Source of the DNA: Anaerolineae bacterium
Lineage (GTDB): Bacteria > Chloroflexota > Anaerolineae > Aggregatilineales > Phototrophicaceae
Reading direction: 5' to 3'
NCBI GenBank assembly: GCA_022823945.1
Contig: JAJEBK010000017.1
Coordinates: 1 to 64,000 of the forward strand
DNA length: 64,000 bases
This document shows, piece by piece, positions 20,292 through 29,223 of the stretch (positions within the stretch are counted from its first letter, which is position 1; every line of letters starts with the position of its first letter). Below the pieces are notes generated by a model. That model was not told where the DNA came from. It ran no database searches and was given only the letters and a program-made list of their open reading frames with translations. Made by a program: the position numbers and the translations under genes.

Positions 20292-22412
20292 CTAATTTCG
20301 CTGCGCGCCGCGGACAAGCGTGTTCAAAACGACCGCCGCGATGATGATTACGCCGATCGTGCCGCTAAACAGGCGAGATTCGATGCCGACCAGCACCAAA
20401 CCAGTCTGCAGCATGCCAAAGATCAGCGCGCCCAGCAGCGAACCGACCACACTGCCATAGCCGCCTGTCAGCAGCGCGCCGCCAATCACCGTCATGGCGA
20501 TGACTTCCAGCTCCCAGCCTTCGCCCTTCAAGGGGTCGACGCCGGGATTTCGCGAGGTCTCATAGATGGCCGCAATGCCTGTTAATATCGCGACGATAGC
20601 AAAGTTCTGCAGCTTGACCCGGTCTACATTTACGCCTTGAGCGCGCGCCGCGCCTTCGTTGCCACCAGTAGCGAATATGCTGTTGCCGAAGGAAGTGTTG
20701 GTCAGGATGACATGGAAGATGGCCACGAATATGAACCACCAGACGATGGCGAGGCGGACATTGGCGTTGCGCGGTATCGGCATATGGAAGAAATCACCTT
20801 CCGAGCCGATGGCAAGTACGCGGCCGTTGAACAGATCGAAGTAACCGACCTCGACCATTTGCCCGCCACCAGCGCTGCCGTGATAGCTGAATACCGCCAC
20901 CAGCCAAACGACCGCGACGACGATCACAAAGAGCGCGATCAAAAATACGGCAGTCCGCACAATTGCGCCGGTCGTGCCAAAGTCGCCATTGTTTTCGCGG
21001 ATTGACCAGGCATGCGCCGCTTGTCGATACCAAACAGGCAGAACGCGATAGGCAGTGAAGGCGACCACCAGCAAGCCAATCACAACCAGCGCCATGAATA
21101 CCAGGTTGCTTATGCCGATGACAGGCAGCGCATCGTGATGATCGCTGTAGCGCAAGATGCGCCCGCCGGCGATCGCGACCAGCGTGATAGCCCGGAAAGC
21201 CAGCATCGTGCCCAGAGTCACAATGAAGGAGGGTATTCGCGTGGTGATCAACAGCACGCCATTGATCGCCCCCAGCATGAAGGCGACGAAGATCGCCAGC
21301 ATCGCTGCTGGTATTGGCTCCATCACACCAAACACCGGCGCGCCATGCGTCATAAAGTTCATGAACGAAAGCGCGGTGACGCCCAATATCGAGCCAACGG
21401 ACAAATCGAACTCGCCGGATATCATCAAATAGGTGACGCCGATAGCGATGACGCCTTTGGTCGCCACATTGCTGAGGAACGAAGCCACCGAACTCGGTTC
21501 CAGGAATAGATCTGTCGCCATGGTAAAGCCCATAAAAATGGCGATGAAGCCGATGATGGCGCCAGCGCTTGGCGACTTCGCCAGTTCGGCGCGGATGAAC
21601 TTGCCGGGCGTCAAAGCAATGGCGCGGCGCAGTTCATCCGATTCTTCTTCTACCTGGCGGACCAGTCGGTAGCCGACAAAGCCTGGCAAGAAGAATAGCA
21701 AACCGGCCAACAAGCGATGATTGTCGGCTTCACGAATCGTGGTCATGCCAGGATAGAGCGGCACGACAAATGCGCCGGCGATCAAAATGCCCACGACACC
21801 CACCGCCAGCAAGACCATAATGGCCACGATCAAACGGCGCGGCGGCGACACGATTATGCGAACGCCATCGATGCGACGCAGAACATCCAGGGCGGGGATA
21901 ATGAATACCAGCAAAGCCAACAAAGCCAGCAGCGCGATAAGAAAGAGGCTGATGCCGATGAGCGATTCGCCAATCGACAAAGCCAGCGGCGCCAAGCCAC
22001 TCACCGTGGGGTCTTCGTTGATGATCGTGCGCAGGTCGATATCTTGCCCGAGCAAGAGCGAAAACTTCAAGCCAACCGGAATGATGACGCTGAGTAGAAT
22101 GGCACCGCCAATCATGGTGGTGATGAAGAGCATCCATTGCGACCAGCGCAGGCTGGACTTTTCGCGCCGCAGCAGCCCCAGGCCCGTTCGCGCGCAGCAT
22201 ACGGCATAGATCAAACTGGCGATTGTGACGATTATCTCGATAGCGTTGAGGTTGCTGCGCAGGATCATCGCCCGTTCGCCCAAGGGCATCCAGCCAAAGA
22301 AGACCAGAAAGGCGATCAACACCCCCAAAACCGCGAAGCCCAAAGTCAGAAAGGCTACGAGGAAACCGATGTTGGAGGCTTCTCGCTTGTTTTCCAGATA
22401 TGCTTGCATCAT
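20292..22412 (-). CDS. Sugar ABC transporter permease, RbsC-like, with long extra N-terminal membrane region
   Basis: Core GVTYLMISGEFDLSVGSILGV, NTSFGNSIFATGGNEGAARAQGVNVDRVKL, MTVIGGALLTGGYGSVVGSLLGALIFG; about 290 extra N-terminal residues with several TM-like segments. Confidence 0.85.
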   Translation of the reverse strand: MMQAYLENKREASNIGFLVAFLTLGFAVLGVLIAFLVFFGWMPLGERAMILRSNLNAIEIIVTIASLIYAVCCARTGLGLLRREKSSLRWSQWMLFITTMIGGAILLSVIIPVGLKFSLLLGQDIDLRTIINEDPTVSGLAPLALSIGESLIGISLFLIALLALLALLVFIIPALDVLRRIDGVRIIVSPPRRLIVAIMVLLAVGVVGILIAGAFVVPLYPGMTTIREADNHRLLAGLLFFLPGFVGYRLVRQVEEESDELRRAIALTPGKFIRAELAKSPSAGAIIGFIAIFMGFTMATDLFLEPSSVASFLSNVATKGVIAIGVTYLMISGEFDLSVGSILGVTALSFMNFMTHGAPVFGVMEPIPAAMLAIFVAFMLGAINGVLLITTRIPSFIVTLGTMLAFRAITLVAIAGGRILRYSDHHDALPVIGISNLVFMALVVIGLLVVAFTAYRVLPVWYRQAAHAWSIRENNGDFGTTGAIVRTAVFLIALFVIVVAVVWLVAVFSYHGSAGGGQMVEVGYFDLFNGRVLAIGSEGDFFHMPIPRNANVRLAIVWWFIFVAIFHVILTNTSFGNSIFATGGNEGAARAQGVNVDRVKLQNFAIVAILTGIAAIYETSRNPGVDPLKGEGWELEVIAMTVIGGALLTGGYGSVVGSLLGALIFGMLQTGLVLVGIESRLFSGTIGVIIIAAVVLNTLVRGAQRN

Positions 22413-22571
22413 AGGCTTTTTCTCGAATGCAACTTGTATTTTCTATAGGATACCCTACATCAAGCGCGGCGCGATTTACTTGTTAAGCGCATCAAAAAAC
22501 TTGCGCGACCCAGAGAAACAGGTTGGGCGGGAAGCGCAAGCTCCCCACCCATTGCTATTGCCGATTGCAGT

Positions 22572-23558
22572 CTAGCGATAGCCTTGCGCGGTCAATTCAA
22601 TGATCGCATCGACATTGCCGCCATCAATGACACCAGGACCAGTCAGAATGTCGCCGCCCGGCGCCATCTGGAACTGGCTGTTCAGGTAGAGCCACATGAT
22701 GGTCTCGAAACCTTGCAGGTAGGGCTGCTGGTCGATCGCCTGGAGCAGGTAACCCTGCTGGATCATCTCATAGATCTCGGCGCTGGTGTCATGCGTGGTG
22801 GCGAAAAGCTCGCCCGCCATGACGCCGGCTTCCTGGATATAGAGATTCAACGAGCTGGCCGGGTTGGGACCCAAGCTAAAGACCGCGTTGGTATCGGGGT
22901 TGGCGGAGAAGTAGTCGGCGAAGGTGCCGGCAGAAGCAGTCACATCGTTGTTGATGGTCAATTGATCCAGCGGGATGCCTGCTTCGTCAAAGACCGAGCG
23001 GACGCCCGCGCAACGGGCTTCCAGGCCACTGTGTCCAACTTCCTGGATCGGGCATACGCCTCTGGCGATCTCGACACCCGCCATGTCAGCTGCGTCAAGC
23101 ACGGCGTTGGCGTTGGAGCGGCCGCCCAGAAATTCGTTAGCGCCGATGTAGAACAGAGTCGGCAGCGCGTCCATGGTGCCAGCATTGGGATCGGCTGTGT
23201 TGAAGACGATGACCGGGATGCCAGCCTCGGCCGCGCGGTTCACGCCATCGCGGATAACTTCTGGATTCGGAACCGTGGTGCCGATGCCGTCGTTGTTGCG
23301 CGCCAAGGCATCGTCCCAATAGCCAGCCATGTCGTCAATGCTGTCAACAGGATCAGCCAACCAGGCGCAGTCCGCGTCCAACAGGGCGCAAGCGTCTTCC
23401 ATACCTTTAATAACGACGATCCAGAAGGGATTGCCGATGCCACCGTGGCTGACCATGCTGAAGGTCAACTGGTCTTGAGCGCCAACGCCACCGACGGCTG
23501 CGATCATGATGCCCAACGCCAAAAGCAGCACCGGGATTGTACGAAGTAACTTTCTCAT
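22572..23558 (-). CDS. Sugar ABC transporter substrate-binding protein, RbsB-like
   Basis: Signal peptide MRKLLRTIPVLLLALGIMIAAVGGVGAQ; FSMVSHGGIGNPFW, IPVIVFNTADPN; GGAGAAAC upstream of ATG. Confidence 0.88.
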   Translation of the reverse strand: MRKLLRTIPVLLLALGIMIAAVGGVGAQDQLTFSMVSHGGIGNPFWIVVIKGMEDACALLDADCAWLADPVDSIDDMAGYWDDALARNNDGIGTTVPNPEVIRDGVNRAAEAGIPVIVFNTADPNAGTMDALPTLFYIGANEFLGGRSNANAVLDAADMAGVEIARGVCPIQEVGHSGLEARCAGVRSVFDEAGIPLDQLTINNDVTASAGTFADYFSANPDTNAVFSLGPNPASSLNLYIQEAGVMAGELFATTHDTSAEIYEMIQQGYLLQAIDQQPYLQGFETIMWLYLNSQFQMAPGGDILTGPGVIDGGNVDAIIELTAQGYR

Positions 23559-23789
23559 TGCGTTTCTCCTCTGAAACTAGCGAATGTGCAAAATGCTCCA
23601 GGCAAACTGCCTGTAGAGACCCAGAATAGGCTGCGCGCGCCAAACGCTGCAGTCCAGGTAGTGTATCGCGTTTTTGTTGAATTGCAAATTGTTAATGTTT
23701 TGGGGAGATCTGCGTCCGCCCTCGATGCTTTTTTGCCCGGCCAGCGGTCGCTGTGTCATAATCGCGCAAAGTCAAGTTCGTCGTATTAT

Positions 23790-24125
23790 ATGGAGGAGCA
23801 GCCTGTGCAGCCTAACTGGGTGCTGAAAGAAGACGAAGCCATTGAACTGCTGGCGCTACTCATCACCTCGGCGCGCATCCAAATGGACGAGCCGGCGCAT
23901 TATGGTCCGCTGCGTCTGCTGACCGCTGTTGAACGGCTGAGCAGCGTGATCGAAGCGCGCAGCTCGCAGAAGTCACGCGGCTTTTTGCAAGACAATATCG
24001 AGCGCATCCCCGACTTGCACATGCAGATGTCGGATGTGGAAGCCTACACCGAGGGACTGGATGCCTTGTGTCGGGCGGTGGCGGAATGTTTGCTGCGGCA
24101 CAGCGCGCTGGAGGACGAGGCATGA
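23790..24125 (+). CDS. Small conserved protein, possibly DUF6092 family
   Basis: DEAIELLALLITSARIQMDEPAHYGPLRLLTAVERLSSVIE; overlaps the start of the nitroreductase gene. Confidence 0.5.
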   Translation: MEEQPVQPNWVLKEDEAIELLALLITSARIQMDEPAHYGPLRLLTAVERLSSVIEARSSQKSRGFLQDNIERIPDLHMQMSDVEAYTEGLDALCRAVAECLLRHSALEDEA

Positions 24126-24658
24126 ACGAGGCGTTGCGAAACATCAAAACGCGGCGAGTCGTGCGCGAAATGAGCGAAGAGCCTGTCGAACGCGAGCAGA
24201 TTGAAACCATCCTGGAGGCAGCTCGCTGGGCACCCAGCGGCGGCAACCTGCGCCCCAACCGCTATATCGTCATCGAAGATGCAGAAACGCGGCGTCTGCT
24301 GCGGCTGGTCGCGCCCGGCATGTTTCAGCGCGCGCCCGTCTTGATATTAATCTGCACGAACTGGCAGGTGGTAGAGGCGCATGGCTTGACTGCGCGCGAC
24401 CGGGCATTGCTGATTGATATCGGCACAGCGGCGCAGAATATCATGCTGGCGGCGCATGCGCTGGGCTTGGCATCGGGTCCTGTGACTTCCTACAGCAAAG
24501 AGGCGGTGCGCATTATGCTGAATCTGCCCGCGCATTACTCGCCGGAGATGTTCATCTGCATCGGGCACAAAGCTGAAACTGCGCGTCCGGGCATGCGCGC
24601 CTGGCAGAAAATCACCTGGCGCGACCTCACGCACTGGGAGCGGTTTGAAGGCAATTGA
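24122..24658 (+). CDS. Nitroreductase family protein
   Basis: RRVVREMSEEPVEREQIETILEAARWAPSGGNLRPNRYIVI, LLIDIGTAAQNIMLAAHALGLASGPV. Confidence 0.9.
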   Translation: MNEALRNIKTRRVVREMSEEPVEREQIETILEAARWAPSGGNLRPNRYIVIEDAETRRLLRLVAPGMFQRAPVLILICTNWQVVEAHGLTARDRALLIDIGTAAQNIMLAAHALGLASGPVTSYSKEAVRIMLNLPAHYSPEMFICIGHKAETARPGMRAWQKITWRDLTHWERFEGN

Positions 24659-24712
24659 GATATTCCAAACCGGACTAGCATGAATGAGGAGCGGGCAGGC
24701 AGGACCAGGTAA

Positions 24713-26200
24713 TCACCTCCGCCAGCCCACGCCTATCCTCCCCCCGACCCGACGGGGGGACCGAGGGGGGTTGCGCAGTTGCCAGCATTCGCGCAGGCTC
24801 CAGCCAGCCACCGCCGCGAAGGACATTGCATAGACCAGCAGATAGGGCAACAACTGCGGTTGTAATTCCCAAGCCAGCCCAGCCGCCCACAGCGCATAGA
24901 CCATCAGCGCCAGCTCCAGCCACAGCGCTGGCGAAAGCGAAAGCGCATAGGCATTGCGCGCCCAATCTCGCGCGAATTTGGGGGTGCGCTGGAAGTCACC
25001 GCGTCTGCCCAGCAAGGCGCCCAGCACAGCCAGGCTGCTGCAAAGCGACATGCCGCTGCCCAGCAGCAGCAGCGCAGGAAAGGCGCTCAAACCGCGCAGC
25101 CAGTCCTCATACAGACGCATCTGGCCCGCGGCATACATCAGCGGCGGTGCCAGCGCCAACAATCCCAGCGGCGCAAGCGGCAATCCGCCCAGCGCATCGG
25201 CCAACAGCAAGGGCGGCGTCAGCAGCAACAGCAGCAACATTAACAGCGGCGGCAGGTATTGGCACAAATGCTGCACCGCCATGATCTTCTGTGCGGGGCT
25301 CAAGCTGGAAGCCAGCAGAGGCCGCGCCAGCTTGCGCAGGCATTGTGTATTGCCGCTCGCCCAGCGCGCCTGTTGCTGTTTATAGGCGGCCAGTTGCGGC
25401 GGAATCTCGCCCGGCACCTCGACATCTGGCAAAAAGAGCGAACGCCAGCCAGTCATCTGGGCGCGGTAGCTCAGGTCGAGGTCTTCGGTGAGCGTATCGG
25501 CCGACCAGCCGCCGGCTTCTTCAATACAGCGCCGCCGCCAGATGCCGCCCGTGCCATTAAAAGGCACCAGCCAGCCGCTGCGGTTGCGCGCCGCCTGCTC
25601 CACCACAAAGTGCGTGTCGATGCTCAGCTTCTGCGCGCGCGTCAGGCTGTTTTCTTCGGCGTTGAGATGTCCCCAGCGGCTCTGCACAATGCCGAGCGAG
25701 GGATCGGCCACCAGATGCGGCAAGGTGCGCCGCAAAAAGTCGGGCGGCGGGATGAAGTCGGCATCGAAAATGGCGATGTAGTCGTCCGCCGTGTGTTGCA
25801 TGCCATGTGCCAAAGCCCCCGCTTTAAAACCGGCGCGCTCGGCTCGGCGGATGTGCTGGACGCGAAAACCAGCTTCTTCCAGCGCTGCCAGTTTCCGCGA
25901 CACCAACTGGACAGTGCGGTCGGCAGAATCATCCAGCGCCTGGATGAGCAGCTTGTCGCGTGGGTAGTCAAGTGCGGCGATAGCATCGATCAAGCGCAGA
26001 GCGACATTGGCTTCGTTGTAGAGCGGCAGCTGCACGGTGATAGCCGGCAGGTCGCCATCGGGCAAGGCAACTGGCGTGGGAGATGCGGCGCGAGTCCGCC
26101 AGTAGCGCCACAAGAGCAGCGCTTGCCCAGCCGTATACAAGCCCAATGCCAAGGCGCAAAGCACATAAAGCGAAGTCAGCAGCGGAATCATCGTCGGCAT
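24713..26200 (-). CDS. Family 2 glycosyltransferase, cellulose synthase-like membrane protein
   Basis: VQLPLYNEANVALRLIDAIAALDYPRDKLLIQALDDSADRTVQL, IFDADFIPPPDFL, FNGTGGIWRRRCIEEAGGW, QQQARWASG plus TM segments. Confidence 0.9.
   Translation of the reverse strand: MPTMIPLLTSLYVLCALALGLYTAGQALLLWRYWRTRAASPTPVALPDGDLPAITVQLPLYNEANVALRLIDAIAALDYPRDKLLIQALDDSADRTVQLVSRKLAALEEAGFRVQHIRRAERAGFKAGALAHGMQHTADDYIAIFDADFIPPPDFLRRTLPHLVADPSLGIVQSRWGHLNAEENSLTRAQKLSIDTHFVVEQAARNRSGWLVPFNGTGGIWRRRCIEEAGGWSADTLTEDLDLSYRAQMTGWRSLFLPDVEVPGEIPPQLAAYKQQQARWASGNTQCLRKLARPLLASSLSPAQKIMAVQHLCQYLPPLLMLLLLLLTPPLLLADALGGLPLAPLGLLALAPPLMYAAGQMRLYEDWLRGLSAFPALLLLGSGMSLCSSLAVLGALLGRRGDFQRTPKFARDWARNAYALSLSPALWLELALMVYALWAAGLAWELQPQLLPYLLVYAMSFAAVAGWSLRECWQLRNPPRSPRRVGGRIGVGWRR
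24737..24771. repeat. Type A repeat within the glycosyltransferase C-terminal coding region
   Basis: CCTCCCCCCGACCCGACGGGGGGACCGAGGGGGGT. Confidence 0.75.
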
Positions 26201-26572
26201 TCTAAAAGCGCGGGGACAATCTGGCAAGGTGTAGCAAATCGAAGCGAGACCAAGGCAATCGCATCAAAACATAATCCCGCTACGACAGCGCCGAAGAAAA
26301 AGCTCAACACAGAGATCAAAGAGAGCACAGAGAACACAGAGAATAGCTTCAATTTCACTGTGAGTGAATGAGAAGTCACCCTCATTGCAATGAGGACGCA
26401 GAAATGTTCTGCCTTGCAAAATGAATCTCAGTAAGACCCAGAATGTAGCGCAGTATATGAACCGCCGATTGGACCGAGTGCGCTGGCCTTGGTGCCATCT
26501 ATGAATACCTCTGCGTCCTCTGTGTCAAGAGATGATGTAATGCGATTGACCTGCGGAGGGGATCAGTCGCCG

Positions 26573-27127
26573 CTATTCGATATTCGCATGGCGCGCGTTC
26601 ATGTCGCGCTCATCAACTTTCAACGTTTCTTTCAGCCGTATCACCAGCAGATCACAGCTTAGGCCCAGGCAATGCTCAAAGAGCGCGCCCATCACCAGAA
26701 CAGACTCGTCGTCGCCGTTGGCTTTGAAGTTGGTGGCAGGGATGTACACCAGGTTGTCCGCTGCGCGCGCGATGGGCGAATCCAGGTTGCCGCAAATCGC
26801 CGCCAGACTCGCGCCTGTGCTCGCCAACGAGCCGACTGCGCCGACAAGGCTGCGCGTGCGTCCCGATGAAGAGCCGACCAGCAGCAAATCTCCCCCGCCG
26901 ATGGCTGGCGTGGTGACATCATCGACCACATGCACAGCCAGCCCCAGGTGCATCAGACGCATCGCGAAGGCGCGCATCTGCAAGCCAGTGCGGCCTTTGC
27001 CAGCGATGAACACCCGCCGCGCCGACAATATCGCTCGCTGCAGCGCATCCAGCTGCGCCGGGTCGATTCGCTTCATTGCCCCGCCGATATCCCCGAGGAT
27101 GGCGTTAATCAGCTCGGCTGTGTCCAT
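26573..27127 (-). CDS. hxlB: 6-phospho-3-hexuloisomerase (PHI)
   Basis: VFIAGKGRTGLQMRAFAMRLMHLGLAVHVVDDVTTPAIGGGDLLLVGSSSG (SIS domain), adjacent to HPS. Confidence 0.9.
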   Translation of the reverse strand: MDTAELINAILGDIGGAMKRIDPAQLDALQRAILSARRVFIAGKGRTGLQMRAFAMRLMHLGLAVHVVDDVTTPAIGGGDLLLVGSSSGRTRSLVGAVGSLASTGASLAAICGNLDSPIARAADNLVYIPATNFKANGDDESVLVMGALFEHCLGLSCDLLVIRLKETLKVDERDMNARHANIE

Positions 27128-27755
27128 AGTTGCGAATCCTCTCGGCGAATTTTCTGGCCATTGTCGCTGGCTGGCTGGATTGTGTGATGGCACCACCTAC
27201 GATGATGCTGTGCGGCAGGCTGGGCAAGAGTTGTGGAAGCGCGTCCAGTGTAACACCGCCAGCGATAGCCAGCCGCGCATCGGGTAGGTTGCTTCGCAGC
27301 GCTGCCAGCAGGGCATAAGGAGCGGCTTGCGATGCTTGCAGGTCGTGCGCGCGGTGCAGGCAGAGCGCATCGCAGCCCAATGCCAGCAGCTGTCGTCCGC
27401 GCACAAGCGGATCCGCCACTTGCATCATATCCGCCATCATGCGTTTGCCATGTGTCCGGGCAGCCTGCGCAGCGCCGGCAATGGTGGCATCGTTCGCCAA
27501 TCCCAGCACTGTGATGATGTCGGTGCCAGCAGAGAAGGCGATATCGGCTTCCAGGTCGCCGGCGTCCATGATTTTCAGGTCGGCGAGCAGGGTCAGCGTC
27601 GGATACGCTGCGCGGATTTGCCGCACAGCGCGCATGCCTTCGCGGTAGATCAGTGGCGTGCCCACCTCGGCGATATCTATGTGCGGGCGCGCCTCGGCCA
27701 GGATATCCAGCGCTGCGGAGAGTTCGCCATCCAGCGCAAGCTGCAGTTTGGGCAT
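27105..27755 (-). CDS. hxlA: 3-hexulose-6-phosphate synthase (HPS)
   Basis: MPKLQLALDGELSAALDILAEARPHIDIAEVGTPLIYREGM, LLADLKIMDAGDLEADIAFSAGTDIITVLG. Confidence 0.9.
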   Translation of the reverse strand: MPKLQLALDGELSAALDILAEARPHIDIAEVGTPLIYREGMRAVRQIRAAYPTLTLLADLKIMDAGDLEADIAFSAGTDIITVLGLANDATIAGAAQAARTHGKRMMADMMQVADPLVRGRQLLALGCDALCLHRAHDLQASQAAPYALLAALRSNLPDARLAIAGGVTLDALPQLLPSLPHSIIVGGAITQSSQPATMARKFAERIRNYGHSRAD

Positions 27756-27831
27756 AATCGGGATACTCGTTCCTTGCCACAGAGGCGCAGAAGCAGAACC
27801 AGGAAAGTAATGCAAAAGAATTGAGCCAAGT

Positions 27832-27906
27832 AGGGGCGATTTTTTCGAGTCGCCCGCTGCGAACCCAATCACAATTCGACGGCGACCGGATAGCTCGCCC
27901 CTACAT
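27832..27906. repeat. Type C GGGCGAG/CTCGCCC hairpin repeat
   Basis: GTAGGGGCGATTTTTTCGAGTCGCCC ... GATAGCTCGCCCCTACA. Confidence 0.6.
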
Positions 27907-27961
27907 CGCACGCTGCCCGCTCTGTAGTTACAATACCCACAACCGAAACAAGGAGGAGCGC

Positions 27962-28867
27962 ATGCCAGCCAAGATTGTCGTCGCAGGCAGTTTCAACACC
28001 GACTTGATCTCGTATATGCAACGTATGCCACGACCCGGCGAGACTGTGCATGGCGAGCGCTTCGTCACCGGTGCGGGTGGCAAAGGCAGCAACCAGGCAG
28101 TCGCGGCGGCGCGGCTGGGCGCGGATGTCACTTTCATCGGGCGGCTGGGCAAAGATGTCTTTGCCGAACTGGCTTATGAGATCTGGGATGCCGAAGGCGT
28201 TAATCGCGACTATGTGGCGCAGGATGATGAAGTGGCCACCGGCGTCGCGCCTATCTTGGTCGACAGCAACGGCGAAAATTCTATAGTGGTCGTGCTGGGG
28301 GCGAATCTGCGCGTGCAGCCAGCTGATATAGACGCGGCGCGCGACAAAATTGCGGGGGCCGACATCTTGATCGCGCAGCTGGAAATCAACCTGGATATGG
28401 TGGCGTATGCGCTGCAGGTGGCGAAGGCAGAAGGCGTAACCACGATTCTCAATCCCGCGCCGGCCGCCGCCTTGCCCGCCGAGACACTGGCGCTGGCGGA
28501 TTACCTCACGCCCAACCAGACAGAGCTGGAAGCGCTGGGCGATGGTGGAGATGTCGTCGAGGCGGCGCGCTCTTTGTTGACTCGCGATGATCAGACAGTG
28601 GTGGTCACCCTGGGCTCGGCAGGCGCGCAAATCGTGACTGGCGCGGATACGACAATTGTGCGCAGCTTTGATGTAGATGTGGTGGATACGACTGGCGCTG
28701 GCGATGCGTTTACTGCCGGGCTGGCGGTGGCGCTGGCAGAAGGCGCTGGGCTGGCAGAGGCTGTGCGCTTCGCCAATGCCACGGCGGCGCTGTGTGTGAC
28801 CAAGCCAGGCACCGCTCGCAGCACGCCGTATCGGGGCGAAGTTGCTGCGCTGCTGGCCAAGCAATGA
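27962..28867 (+). CDS. rbsK: Ribokinase (PfkB family)
   Basis: VVAGSFNTDLISYMQRMPRPGETVHGERFVTGAGGKGSNQAVAAARLGADVTFIGRLG, DTTGAGDAFTAGLAVAL. Confidence 0.93.
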   Translation: MPAKIVVAGSFNTDLISYMQRMPRPGETVHGERFVTGAGGKGSNQAVAAARLGADVTFIGRLGKDVFAELAYEIWDAEGVNRDYVAQDDEVATGVAPILVDSNGENSIVVVLGANLRVQPADIDAARDKIAGADILIAQLEINLDMVAYALQVAKAEGVTTILNPAPAAALPAETLALADYLTPNQTELEALGDGGDVVEAARSLLTRDDQTVVVTLGSAGAQIVTGADTTIVRSFDVDVVDTTGAGDAFTAGLAVALAEGAGLAEAVRFANATAALCVTKPGTARSTPYRGEVAALLAKQ

Positions 28868-28891
28868 TCGGGCGCAAGTCGTGAAAACAAC

Positions 28892-28975
28892 AATTTGCCA
28901 CCGAGGCACAAAGGCACAGAGAAAACCCTGCTTTTCTCTCAGTGTACTCTATCCAACTCGGTGTACTCGGCGGTT
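28892..28975. repeat. CACAGAG-type dispersed intergenic repeat
   Basis: AACAATTTGCCACCGAGGCACAAAGGCACAGAGAAA...TTTTCTCTCAGTGTACTC, near copy of 7842-7952. Confidence 0.75.
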
Positions 28976-29223
28976 ATTTTTTTTGGGATTCCTTTTTTGG
29001 TTTCACTTCTGCGGTTAGGCTATTGCGTGATTAACCAAGTTGTATCGGGAAAACCAGCATGAGCAGCGATCTCAGCGGCAAAGTCGCTATCATCACCGGC
29101 GCGAGCAGTGGCATCGGCGCGGCGCTGGCGCGAGCCTTGTCCGGGGCGGGCTGTCGCTTGACATTGACGGCGCGTTCGCTGGAAAAGTTGCAGGCGCTGG
29201 CGGACGAATTGCCTGGCGAGACC

